Below are positions 50,325 through 59,205 of a stretch of DNA of 64,000 nucleotides, in pieces; position 1 is the first letter of the stretch; each line of letters opens with the position of its first letter. The notes beneath the pieces were generated by a model. The model did no database searches and was not told where the DNA came from. It saw only the letters and a list, made by a program, of their open reading frames with translations. The DNA comes from Alphaproteobacteria bacterium (GTDB lineage: Bacteria; Pseudomonadota; Alphaproteobacteria; UBA8366; GCA-2717185), in assembly GCA_021774435.1 (NCBI GenBank), contig JAJFJB010000031.1, positions 1 through 64,000 of the forward strand. The letters run 5' to 3'. Position numbers and translations under genes: made by a program.

Positions 50325-50684
50325 ATGGCAAGTAGCATGTTCGAACGCTATGGCGGTTTCGCAAGCGTCAGCAAGATTGTCATGGCTTTCTATGACAAGG
50401 CGCTCGATTCCGATGTCATCGGGGATTTCTTTGAAGATATTGAAATGCCGAACCTAATCGACCATCAAACCAAGTTTATTGCGATGGCGATGGGGGGGCC
50501 GGCGAGCTACACAAACGAGATGTTGCGTCAAGTTCACGCCGATCTGGAAATCGATGTGGCTGCGTTCAACGAAGCCGTATCGCTTCTCGAGCAAACTCTG
50601 GAAGAATTTGAGCTGCAGGCGGAGGATATAGGTGTGATTATTGAGGATATCCGCAATCGCGCGCAATTTATCGTAAGTGCCTAA
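50325..50684 (+). CDS. Truncated hemoglobin (group I-like)
   Basis: MFERYGGFASVSKIVMAFYDKALD (B10-type Tyr), FFEDIEMPNLIDHQTKFIAMAMGGPASYT, EMLRQVHADLEID (proximal His). Confidence 0.9.
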   Translation: MASSMFERYGGFASVSKIVMAFYDKALDSDVIGDFFEDIEMPNLIDHQTKFIAMAMGGPASYTNEMLRQVHADLEIDVAAFNEAVSLLEQTLEEFELQAEDIGVIIEDIRNRAQFIVSA

Positions 50685-51807
50685 GACCGTGAACGAGCCA
50701 GACGAAAACAACGAAACGGGTAGTGCCGAGACGGCCGTGCCGGTGATGAAGCTGGATAAATTCAATCAGATGCTTCTTGAGTCGGTTGGGGTCGGACTTG
50801 CGATTATGGAATTGGAATCGCGCGAAGTACTTTTCGCCAATCGTCGGTTTATCGAATGGCTGCCTGGCACAACAAGTGTCGGCCGTCCCTTGGACGAGGC
50901 ATTTCCGGATATCGACTATAAGGTGCTTGAGGAAAAAGTAACCGAGGGGGAACTGTATACCTGCGAGGCGACGATTAAGGTGAAGCGGCGATCGGTTTCG
51001 CTGGCGCTGCAGTTCACAAAGCACACACACAACGACAAGCCGGTATTGATCCTCGAATGCCAAAATATTTCAAAGGTCAAGGAACTCGAATACATGATCG
51101 AATCCTATTCGACGATGGTCGAGAAACAGAACCGGACCTTGCAGCGTGAAAAGGAGCGGGTCGAGAAACTCCTTCTCAATATCATGCCGAAAACGGTTTA
51201 TGAGGAACTCAAGACATTTGGCGTGACGACGCCAACCAAATACGAGCATGCCTCTGTCTTGATGCTCGACTTTGTCGGCTTCACCGATATGGCGATTTCG
51301 CAGGACCCTGCCGGTGTCATCGCGGAGTTGAACGATATTTTCACCGCATTCGACCGCATCATGGAGCAATTCGGCTGCGAGCGGATCAAGACGGTGGGCG
51401 ACGCCTATATGGCGGTCTCTGGCATCCCGGAGGCGACGCCGGAGCACGCGCAGAACATCGCCAAAGTGGCTGTTCTAATTCTGAGGTACCTGGAACGTCG
51501 CAACGCGGCGCATACCAATCAGTGGAAATGCCGCATCGGGATCAATTCCGGTACGGTCATTGGGTCGATCGTCGGGGTGCAAAAATACGTCTACGACATC
51601 TTCGGTCCGGGCGTGAATTTGGCAGCGCGTCTGGAAGCTTTATCGGAGCCGATGGAAATTACGCTTTGCGAGGATATGCACGCGCTGATCGAGCATGATT
51701 TCCGTTTCGTCGACCGCGGCGAACACGCGGTTAAGGGCTTTGGCGAGAAGACGATTTATACATTGGACAGCGCCCATAGCATGGTGTCGATGTCCGCCGC
51801 GTTGTAA
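50677..51807 (+). CDS. PAS - coiled coil - class III adenylate/guanylate cyclase
   Basis: PAS-like N-terminus, ENQ-type signalling coiled coil EKERVEKLLLNIMPKTVYEEL, cyclase motifs LMLDFVGFTDM, RIKTVGDAYMAVSG, YVYDIFGPGVNLAARLE; start overlaps the globin gene by 8 bp. Confidence 0.93.
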   Translation: MPKTVNEPDENNETGSAETAVPVMKLDKFNQMLLESVGVGLAIMELESREVLFANRRFIEWLPGTTSVGRPLDEAFPDIDYKVLEEKVTEGELYTCEATIKVKRRSVSLALQFTKHTHNDKPVLILECQNISKVKELEYMIESYSTMVEKQNRTLQREKERVEKLLLNIMPKTVYEELKTFGVTTPTKYEHASVLMLDFVGFTDMAISQDPAGVIAELNDIFTAFDRIMEQFGCERIKTVGDAYMAVSGIPEATPEHAQNIAKVAVLILRYLERRNAAHTNQWKCRIGINSGTVIGSIVGVQKYVYDIFGPGVNLAARLEALSEPMEITLCEDMHALIEHDFRFVDRGEHAVKGFGEKTIYTLDSAHSMVSMSAAL

Positions 51808-51919
51808 CGCTGTGAACATGGTTTATTAATAGTAAGGTCGATCAGGTTCACGAATTTGTTGGACTGCTAATTGCGGTTCCAACGAACCGCCATCTGATCT
51901 TGGTGCAACGCCCATTATC

Positions 51920-53155
51920 TTAAAGGTCTAGATCGCCGCGCAACATCCGCTGCACGATGGTGCGGCGGAGGATTTCATTGGTCCCATCGGCGACATTGAC
52001 GATACGCAACGCGTGCCAGGCGTCGTGCAGTCCGAGTTCATTCGTAAACCCCATCGCACCGTGCGTTTGCATCGCCTGGTCGACAGCGCGGTAACCGACC
52101 TGTACCGCGTACGCCTTCGTCATGGAAAGTTCCTTGATGGCACGTTCGCCGCGGTCGAGGAGCGTTGCAGAATTTAAGCCCATCAAATGCGCGGCGTGCA
52201 GTTCCATCGCCGAATCGGCCAACGGAAAAGTGACGCCTTGGTAGTTCGAAATCGGCTGGTCGAAGGCCTCCCTTGTATCAGCGTAATCGAGTGCCATCTC
52301 GAGCGCCCAACGGCCATATCCGATCGCGCGCGCTGAATTGTAAATGCGTCCAAGGGAGACACCGTAAAGGGCCGTCGCAAAGCCCTCGTGCAATTCACCG
52401 ACAAGCTGCCACGGTTCGACTTTCAGGTCTTCGAATCGTAACTCGGCTTCGTCGCCGCCGATATGACCGAACAGCTTGATGATACGTTGTACCTCAAAAC
52501 CGGGGGCGTCGGTCGGCACGAGAAAGGCGGAAATGCCGCCACGCCGTGCCGCCGCCCGTTCCGGGTCGGTGATGGCGAATACGATGCAGTAATCGGCGAT
52601 GGGGGCGTTGGACGTCCAGATCTTCCGTCCCGTGATGCGCCAGTTTTCACCATCCGGTTCGGCTTTGGTCTTCAGGGCCGCGGCGTCCGACCCGGCACCC
52701 GGCTCCGACAGACCGAAGCACATGGATTTTTCGCCAGACATGAGCGGTGCCAGGATTTCCTCGCGGGCGCGGGGAGTTGCCTTTTCCAGTAGCCGGCTCG
52801 GCCCGAAGGCCCAATGGCTGATCGCGTACAGCATCAACCAATTCTGCGGGCCGCAATGATGGAATAATGCCTGCCATCCGACGAAATACGCCAGATGTTC
52901 GAGACCGCCGCCACCAAGTTCCTCGGGCACGCACATCGAGTAATATCCAGCCTTCGCGGCGGCGCGGCGCACCTCGCCGATCAAGCCGACGAGCTCGTCC
53001 GAAAACCGTCCCTCTTTGGTGTAAAGCCGATGCGGGTCCTCAAACAGGTCGCGATGGTCTTGATGGCGTGGCATGACCTCCGCATCGGCAAAGGCGATCA
53101 ACCCGTCCCGGACGGCGGCTATATCTTCGGGAATATCGAACGCTATAGCGGGCAT
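51920..53155 (-). CDS. Acyl-CoA dehydrogenase
   Basis: MCFGLSEPGAGSDAAALKTKAEPDGENWRITGRKIWTSNAPIADY, KLFGHIGGDEAELRFEDLKV, QTHGAMGFTNELGLHDAWHALRIVNVADGTNEI. Confidence 0.93.
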   Translation of the reverse strand: MPAIAFDIPEDIAAVRDGLIAFADAEVMPRHQDHRDLFEDPHRLYTKEGRFSDELVGLIGEVRRAAAKAGYYSMCVPEELGGGGLEHLAYFVGWQALFHHCGPQNWLMLYAISHWAFGPSRLLEKATPRAREEILAPLMSGEKSMCFGLSEPGAGSDAAALKTKAEPDGENWRITGRKIWTSNAPIADYCIVFAITDPERAAARRGGISAFLVPTDAPGFEVQRIIKLFGHIGGDEAELRFEDLKVEPWQLVGELHEGFATALYGVSLGRIYNSARAIGYGRWALEMALDYADTREAFDQPISNYQGVTFPLADSAMELHAAHLMGLNSATLLDRGERAIKELSMTKAYAVQVGYRAVDQAMQTHGAMGFTNELGLHDAWHALRIVNVADGTNEILRRTIVQRMLRGDLDL

Positions 53156-53230
53156 GATGTCTCCTTCGGCAATGTCCTCTGCTCGAAGTAGCCATACCAT
53201 TCAGCCGCACCGAAAGGGAAATGCGGGCGG

Positions 53231-53839
53231 TTATTTAATCTTGCTCAGCACAAGATCGATTTCTGGTCTGTCCCGATAGGATATTTCGGAAAATCGGTGC
53301 GCGACGACGCCTCGCCTATCGGTCACGAAAATGATCGGCCTGGCGACCCCGTACCAGGATTCGTTGGCAAAGCTTTCATTTACAGCGTCAAAGGCCTTGA
53401 TGATCGCCGCATCTTCGTCGGCCAGCAATGTAAGCTTGATATCGCGTCTTTTGGCAAAGTTGGCGAGTGCCGCCACTTTGTCGAAACTGACCGTGGCGAC
53501 CGTGTAGCCGAGGGCTGTGAATTCGCTGATCCGTTCGTTCCAGGCGACCGCCTGAATCTTACAACTGGGTCACCAATCGAGCGACCGGGTGAACAACAGG
53601 ATTAGGCCGCTTCGACCAAGAAGCGATTTCAGGCTACGTGCGTCGCCCTTTTGATCCGGCGCGCTCATCGCAAGCGGTATCGTAGCCCCGACTTTCAGTC
53701 CCTGGTCCAGTTGATCGTCTGCTTTCACCGCCGAAGCGCCCACAATGAGGCAAGCCATGGCAAAGGCGAACGCGATGAGCAATTCGCGAAATCCTGGTCG
53801 TGTCACGGATGCAGCAAGAGTTTTCACGGTAATCCCCAC
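53231..53839 (-). CDS. Putative exported selenocysteine-containing redoxin (peroxiredoxin/AhpC-TSA-like, UxxC motif), read through in-frame TGA at 53572-53570
   Basis: Single frame: signal peptide MGITVKTL...LLIAFAFAMACLIVGASAVKA, then LILLFTRSLDW-U-PSCKIQAVAWNERISEFTALGYTVATVSFDKVAALANFAKRRDIKLTLLADE...GVARPIIFVTDRRGVVAHRF. The only stop in 203 codons is TGA at the expected first active-site Cys. Confidence 0.8.
53541..53554 (-). other. Candidate bacterial SECIS hairpin (CAGGC-GGUC-GCCUG) downstream of the UGA
   Basis: On the minus strand, UGA + 15 nt (CCCAGUUGUAAGAUU) + 5-bp perfect stem CAGGC/GCCUG with GGUC tetraloop; extra U-G and U-A pairs extend it. Confidence 0.65.
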
Positions 53840-54011
53840 ATTGGACGCGCAAACAAAGAGATTTGTACTCTGCCGGTAATTTTAAAGAGGAAGATGCGGT
53901 ATTTTTCCCGTGCCGGGGCCAATTTTGCACGGGTTTCGGGTCCGCGTTTGCCCCCGGTGGCGCGTTGCCCGATAGTCTGAGCGGTACTGGATTGCCGAAA
54001 GGGAGAAGGCG

Positions 54012-55055
54012 ATGGCAATAATTGAAAAGCGTATTGTTGGCGATACCGGACTTTCTGTCACGAAACTGGGGTTTGGCGGTGTGGGCCTTGGTCAACGGGT
54101 CGGACCCATAAGCGAGAGGCAGGCGGAGGATACGTTGCGCGCCGCGTTGGACGCGGGCATCGGATATTTTGACACGTCGCCCTGGTATGGCCATTGCCTA
54201 AGCGAACATCGCACCGGGTATGTGTTGCGCACGCAACCACGCGACAGTTTTGCTCTTTCGACCAAGGTGGGCCGTCTATTTTTTCGGCCTGAAAACCCGG
54301 ATCACTTCTCTACGGCACCTTGGCACGATGGGCTGCCCTTCGATTACCGGTTTGACTACACGGCGGAGGGTATCCGGCGTTCCTATGAAGACAGCCTGCA
54401 CCGGTTGGGGGTGAACCGCGTCGACCTGCTCTTCGTCCATGATCTCGACGCGCGATTGGAAGACGATAATCGGCACACCAGCGGTGTTGGTGGTATTGCC
54501 GGCGCCATCGAACAGCTCGATTCCGGCGGCGGGTGGCAAGAGCTGGCGGACATGCGGGCGCGGGGTGAGATCAGCGGGATCGGGTTCGGCATTAACGACC
54601 CAGGCTTTATTCCGCGCTTCGTCGAACGGTTCGATCCTGACATGTTTCTGGTCGCGATGCCCTATACGCTCATGGATCAACCCGCGCTGGATGTGGATTT
54701 GCCTCTGTGCGCGGAGAATAATATCGGTATCGTTATCGGCTCCGTTTTCTCGTCCGGGATCGTGGCGACAGGGCACGCGGGACAGGCGGTATACGGCTAC
54801 AAGCCGGCGCCCACGGACGTTGTCGTGAAGCTTGATGGCATTACGGCGGTCTGCGTACGGCATTCGGTATCGATCCGTGCGGCAGCCCTGCAGTTTCCGC
54901 TGTTTCACTCCTCCGTTGCCGCAATTATCCCGGGTGCTATGGCGCCCGAACATGTGACGGAAAACGCGGCCTTATTGACGCAACAGATCCCCGCGGATTT
55001 TTGGGCGGAATTGAAGGCCGAAGGGCTGATCCGGACCGATTCGCCGACGCCTTGA
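54012..55055 (+). CDS. Aldo/keto reductase
   Basis: LGFGGVGLGQ, ALDAGIGYFDTSPWYGHCLSEHRTG, DSLHRLGVNRVDLLFVHD. Confidence 0.92.
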   Translation: MAIIEKRIVGDTGLSVTKLGFGGVGLGQRVGPISERQAEDTLRAALDAGIGYFDTSPWYGHCLSEHRTGYVLRTQPRDSFALSTKVGRLFFRPENPDHFSTAPWHDGLPFDYRFDYTAEGIRRSYEDSLHRLGVNRVDLLFVHDLDARLEDDNRHTSGVGGIAGAIEQLDSGGGWQELADMRARGEISGIGFGINDPGFIPRFVERFDPDMFLVAMPYTLMDQPALDVDLPLCAENNIGIVIGSVFSSGIVATGHAGQAVYGYKPAPTDVVVKLDGITAVCVRHSVSIRAAALQFPLFHSSVAAIIPGAMAPEHVTENAALLTQQIPADFWAELKAEGLIRTDSPTP

Positions 55056-55074
55056 GAAAAAAAGGAGGATGAGA

Positions 55075-56055
55075 ATGGATTTTCAAGTCGATAAAAGCGA
55101 TCTCGGGTTTTTTGGAGGCGATCTGTCGCGGCCTGAATGTGTTCTTTGCCTCGAGTCCGGCGATACTTACGTGTCCAATTGGGATGGCGGCGTGACACGG
55201 ATCGCGTCGGACGGCACGCCGTCCCATATTTTACCAGTCGAAGGATCGACGCCGCATGCGATCGGCGTGAACGGGTTTGCCATTACGGCAGAAGGCGATT
55301 TCCTGCTCGCGGATCTGAACCCGGACGGCGGCGGCATCTGGCGGTTGAAGGCCGATGGAGCCGCGTTGCCTTTCCTCCTGGAAGTAGACGGCGATCCGAT
55401 ACCACCGACAAATTTCGTCGGGGTCGATGCGAAGGGCCGCGTCTGGATTACGGTCAGCACACGGCATGAGCCTCGCGATCTGGCCTATCGTGGCGATGTC
55501 GCGGATGGATACATCATCATGGCCGATCAGGATGGCGCGCGCATTGTCGCCGAGGGTTTGGGCTACACCAACGAAGCCATTGTCGACCCCTCCGGCGATT
55601 GGCTTGTGGTGAATGAGACCTTCGGTCGCCGGACAAGCCGGTTCCGGATCGCCGACGATGGGTCGCTCGGAACGCGCGAGACTGTCACTGAATACGGAGC
55701 CGGCGTGTACCCCGATGGCCTTGCCTTCGATGTGGAGGGCGGTATCTGGATGACCAGCGTGGTATCGAACCGGCTGGTTCATGTCGCGCCAAATGGAGAC
55801 CAGACAATTGTGTTCGAGGATTGCGATGCTGAAGCGCTGGCCATCGTGGAAGATGCGTTTCAACGCGGCGAATTGGGCCGTAAGCACATGGACTCGGTTG
55901 TATCGGACGTCGCGCGCAGTATCTCCTCTATCGCCTTCGGCGGCCCTGACCGGAAGACAGCCTATATGGGCAATCTGCTGGACGACAAAATCTATTCCTT
56001 CCGCAGCCCCGTCGCGGGTGCAGCACCGTCTCATTGGCGTGTGAAAATCGCTTAG
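55075..56055 (+). CDS. SMP-30/gluconolactonase-like beta-propeller protein
   Basis: RPECVLCLESGDTYVSNWDGGVTRI, GLGYTNEAIVDPSGDWLVVNETFGRR, YPDGLAFDVEGGIWMTSVVSNRLV; start after AAAGGAGG. Confidence 0.85.
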   Translation: MDFQVDKSDLGFFGGDLSRPECVLCLESGDTYVSNWDGGVTRIASDGTPSHILPVEGSTPHAIGVNGFAITAEGDFLLADLNPDGGGIWRLKADGAALPFLLEVDGDPIPPTNFVGVDAKGRVWITVSTRHEPRDLAYRGDVADGYIIMADQDGARIVAEGLGYTNEAIVDPSGDWLVVNETFGRRTSRFRIADDGSLGTRETVTEYGAGVYPDGLAFDVEGGIWMTSVVSNRLVHVAPNGDQTIVFEDCDAEALAIVEDAFQRGELGRKHMDSVVSDVARSISSIAFGGPDRKTAYMGNLLDDKIYSFRSPVAGAAPSHWRVKIA

Positions 56056-56909
56056 AGCTTGAAATAGTCCGGCCGGCCGGTGGGCCAGGGGTCACCCCAA
56101 AGCTGTTGGCCGCCATCGACGGTGATGACTTCGCCGGTGACGAACTTGCCGGACGAAGCGGCGAGATATACGCAGGCCTCGGCGATATCCTGCTCGTCGC
56201 CGGTGCGCCGCAAGGGGTTCGACTCGTTGAAGGTGGCGGCGCCCTCTTCGGGGTAGTTGTTGAAGCCGGTGCTTTCGACGCAGCCTGGAGCCACGCAATT
56301 CACACGAACGTTCATTGGTGCCCACTCGATGGCAACGCTTTTCGACAGATAGATGACGCCCGCGCGTGCGGCGCAGGTATGGGCGATTCCCGGCATGCCG
56401 CGCCAGATATCGGCCACGATATTGACGATGTTGCCTTGTTGCCCTTTGTCGCGCCAGCGTCGCGCGGCGGCCTGCATCATGTGCCAGGTGCCGTTCAGAT
56501 TGGTATCGATGACGGCGTTCCACCCGTTGACCGAGTAGTCGATGGCCGCCTGTGGGAATTGGCCGCCGGCATTGTTGATCAGAACATCGAGCCGACCATA
56601 ACGGTCGTCGACGGCATCCATCATCGTTGCGACGGCTTCCGGGTCGCGAATGGTCATCGCGTGCACCATGACGCCGCCGCCGAGCGTGCGGAAAAATTCG
56701 CCTGCAGCCTCGATCTTCTCGGGGTTGCGGCCGCAGATCACAAGCGAGCCGCCAAGCCGGGCGAACAGCACCGCAATGGCTTTGCCGAGACCGCTGCCGG
56801 CGCCGGAGACAAGCACGACCTTGTCTTTGAAGAGATCCGGCGCAAATACCGTCGGCAACTCAACCATTTCCGCGTCGGTTGAGCCGAATTTAAGATCGTT
56901 TCCCGCCAT
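56052..56909 (-). CDS. SDR family oxidoreductase
   Basis: VVLVSGAGSGLGKAIAVLFA, LINNAGGQFPQAAIDY, GEVITVDGGQQLWG; 3' end overlaps the convergent SMP-30 gene by 4 bp. Confidence 0.93.
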   Translation of the reverse strand: MAGNDLKFGSTDAEMVELPTVFAPDLFKDKVVLVSGAGSGLGKAIAVLFARLGGSLVICGRNPEKIEAAGEFFRTLGGGVMVHAMTIRDPEAVATMMDAVDDRYGRLDVLINNAGGQFPQAAIDYSVNGWNAVIDTNLNGTWHMMQAAARRWRDKGQQGNIVNIVADIWRGMPGIAHTCAARAGVIYLSKSVAIEWAPMNVRVNCVAPGCVESTGFNNYPEEGAATFNESNPLRRTGDEQDIAEACVYLAASSGKFVTGEVITVDGGQQLWGDPWPTGRPDYFKL

Positions 56910-56931
56910 CTTTAGTCGCCCTGTTGTGTTT

Positions 56932-56980
56932 CGTCACAGTATGATGGTGCCCAGCATCAATCAATATTGAGACTGTGACG
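56932..56980. promoter_or_regulatory. Perfect 9-bp inverted repeat CGTCACAGT ... ACTGTGACG in divergent intergenic region
   Basis: Arms 56932-56940 and 56972-56980, 31-bp spacer, between divergent SDR and acyl-CoA dehydrogenase genes. Confidence 0.4.
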
Positions 56981-56983
56981 GCC

Positions 56984-58144
56984 ATGGAATTCGGGATAAC
57001 GGATGAACAGCAAGCGATTCAGGAAACTGCACGCAAATTTTCGGCGGATAAGATCGCGCCGGGCTATCAGGCGCGCGAAGGCACGGGACTTATCGAACGC
57101 AGCCTGGTCAAGGAAATGGGTGCGCTGGGCCTCGTGGCCGGTGATCTTCCAGAGGAATTCGGTGGTTTCAATCTCGACGGTGTGACCGCTGGGCTGATTA
57201 TCGAGGAGATCGCCTATGCCGATTTGAACGTGTCCTATATCCAGCTCCTGGCGTCGCTTATGGGACAGATCATCGTCACCCATGCAAAGCCTGAAGTTGC
57301 CCGAGCCTGGGCGCCGCGTATCGTGTCTGGGGAGGCCATCGTCGGGCTGGGCCTGACCGAGCCGCGCGGGGGTTCGGATGCGGCAAACCTTCAGCTCAAA
57401 GCGGAACGGTCCGGTAATGCGGAATATCTCCTGAACGGTGAAAAAACCTCGATGTCCCTTTCAGACCAAGCGGACGCGGCGGTAATCTTTGCCCGGACCA
57501 GTGGCGAGGATAACGGTGCGCGCGGCGTAAGTGCTTTCCTGGTGCCGATGGATGCGCCTGGGATCACGCAAAGCCGGTTCTCCGATTTAGGGTCTGAAGC
57601 GGTCGGGCGGGGATCGGTGTTTTTCGATTCCGTGCGGGTGCCGGCCGAGAACATGCTGGGCGATAAGGGCGAGGGATTTCGGCAGGTCATGCAGGGTTTC
57701 GATTACAGCCGCGCTCTGATTGGCTTGATGTGCCTCGGCGCGGCGCGGGCGTCGCTGGATGAAACCTGGCCCTATATCACCGAGCGCGAGGCGTTCGGCA
57801 TGCCGTTGGCGCAATTCCAGGGTGTCAGCTTTCCGCTCGCCGAGGCCGAGACGGCCTACAAGGCGGCGCGTCTCATTTGTTTCGAGACGTTGTGGCGGCG
57901 CGACGCGGGTCTGCCGCATACCAGTGAGGCGGCGATGGCGAAGTGGCTCGCGCCCAAATCCTGCGTCGATATCATCCACCAATGTCTGCTGACGCACGGC
58001 CATTCGGGCTATTCCCGCGATTTACCGCATCAGCAGCGCTTGCGGGAGGTGATTGGTCTCGAAATCGGCGATGGTACGGCGCAGATCATGAAGCTGGTCG
58101 TCGCGCGTGAGAAAGTCGGCCGCGCCGCTGTGCAATACGGGTGA
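56984..58144 (+). CDS. Acyl-CoA dehydrogenase
   Basis: LGLTEPRGGSDAANLQLKAERSGNAEYLLNGEKTSMSLSDQADAAVIFART, FDSVRVPAENMLGDKGEGF; start could be GTG 56975. Confidence 0.92.
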   Translation: MEFGITDEQQAIQETARKFSADKIAPGYQAREGTGLIERSLVKEMGALGLVAGDLPEEFGGFNLDGVTAGLIIEEIAYADLNVSYIQLLASLMGQIIVTHAKPEVARAWAPRIVSGEAIVGLGLTEPRGGSDAANLQLKAERSGNAEYLLNGEKTSMSLSDQADAAVIFARTSGEDNGARGVSAFLVPMDAPGITQSRFSDLGSEAVGRGSVFFDSVRVPAENMLGDKGEGFRQVMQGFDYSRALIGLMCLGAARASLDETWPYITEREAFGMPLAQFQGVSFPLAEAETAYKAARLICFETLWRRDAGLPHTSEAAMAKWLAPKSCVDIIHQCLLTHGHSGYSRDLPHQQRLREVIGLEIGDGTAQIMKLVVAREKVGRAAVQYG

Positions 58145-58196
58145 TCGAGTATAGTCGGATAACAACAGTAAATTTTACAGTTAGGGAGAACACCGC

Positions 58197-59177
58197 GTGA
58201 TCAAAGCTGCCATCGTTGGAATGGGGCGCTGGGGACAAATCCTCGTCGACTCCGTACATGGTAAGAGCGACACCATAGAATTCACGGCCGGTGTCACCCG
58301 GACCGTTTCCAAGGCGGAAGCCTATGCGGCGAAAAAGGGCTTTCCGATCGGCAACGACTTCGCGACCGTGATCGCGGATCCCGATATCGACGCCATTGTT
58401 CTTACGACGCCGCATTCACAGCATGTCGGTCAAATCAAACAGGCGGCAGCAGCGGGCAAGCACATCTTCGTCGAAAAGCCGTTCACGATGTCTGCCGCCA
58501 CTGCCGTCGAAGCGGTCGCAGCGGCGGAAAAGGCGGGCGTCGTCCTGGCGCTTGGCCACAATCGCCGCTTCATGCCGTCCTGGGCCGAATTGCAGAAACG
58601 CATCAACAGCGGTTCCCTGGGAACCATCCTGCATGTGGAAACCAATTTCTCGGCGCCGGGCGGATTGAATTGGGTGCAGGACGGATGGCGGGCGCAACGG
58701 GAAGAAAGCCCCGCCGGTGGCATGAGCGGCATGGGCATTCACATGGTGGACACGCTCATCGGACTATTCGGTCGAATTTCCGATGTGCATTGCGTGAGTT
58801 TGCGCCGTGCAGTTTCGATCGATATCGATGACACGACCTCGATGCTGTTCAAGTTCGAAAGCGGTATGTCGGGGTATCTCGGCACCATGGCGGCGACCGT
58901 TTACACGCAATCCATCCGCGTTTTCGGCTCGAAGGCCTCGGCGGAAATTCGCAATGAATCGCTTTTCGAGGTGCGCCCGGTTGAAGGCGAAACCGAGGTG
59001 ATCGATTTTGGCGCGTTTGACAAAGAGCGCGCCGAACTGGAAGCCTTCGCCGCCGCGATAACCGGCGGCCCGGCCTATCCGTTGCCGGCGTCGGAAGCGA
59101 TCCACGGGATCGAGGTCTATGATGCAATCAACAAATCGGCCAGTTCCGGTGTGACGGAACAGGTCATCAAAAGCTGA
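58197..59177 (+). CDS. Gfo/Idh/MocA family oxidoreductase
   Basis: KAAIVGMGRWGQ, DAIVLTTPHSQHVGQIKQAAAAGKHIFVEKPF, GGMSGMGIHMVDTL. Confidence 0.94.
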   Translation: MIKAAIVGMGRWGQILVDSVHGKSDTIEFTAGVTRTVSKAEAYAAKKGFPIGNDFATVIADPDIDAIVLTTPHSQHVGQIKQAAAAGKHIFVEKPFTMSAATAVEAVAAAEKAGVVLALGHNRRFMPSWAELQKRINSGSLGTILHVETNFSAPGGLNWVQDGWRAQREESPAGGMSGMGIHMVDTLIGLFGRISDVHCVSLRRAVSIDIDDTTSMLFKFESGMSGYLGTMAATVYTQSIRVFGSKASAEIRNESLFEVRPVEGETEVIDFGAFDKERAELEAFAAAITGGPAYPLPASEAIHGIEVYDAINKSASSGVTEQVIKS

Positions 59178-59205
59178 GCCGACCGCAAAATACAGGGAGG
59201 ATGCT

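Noticed and set aside
50110-50325. 71-aa ORF between soxG and the truncated hemoglobin
   Set aside because: Starts inside soxG, no domain or ribosome site; more likely intergenic promoter DNA.
53231-53839. Interpretation of the split redoxin as an ordinary pseudogene or two separate genes
   Set aside because: Both halves are in the same frame, the only stop is a TGA at the exact active-site Cys position, the second half lacks its own plausible start/RBS, and a SECIS-like hairpin follows. Still kept as the null hypothesis because selABCD cannot be seen in this window.
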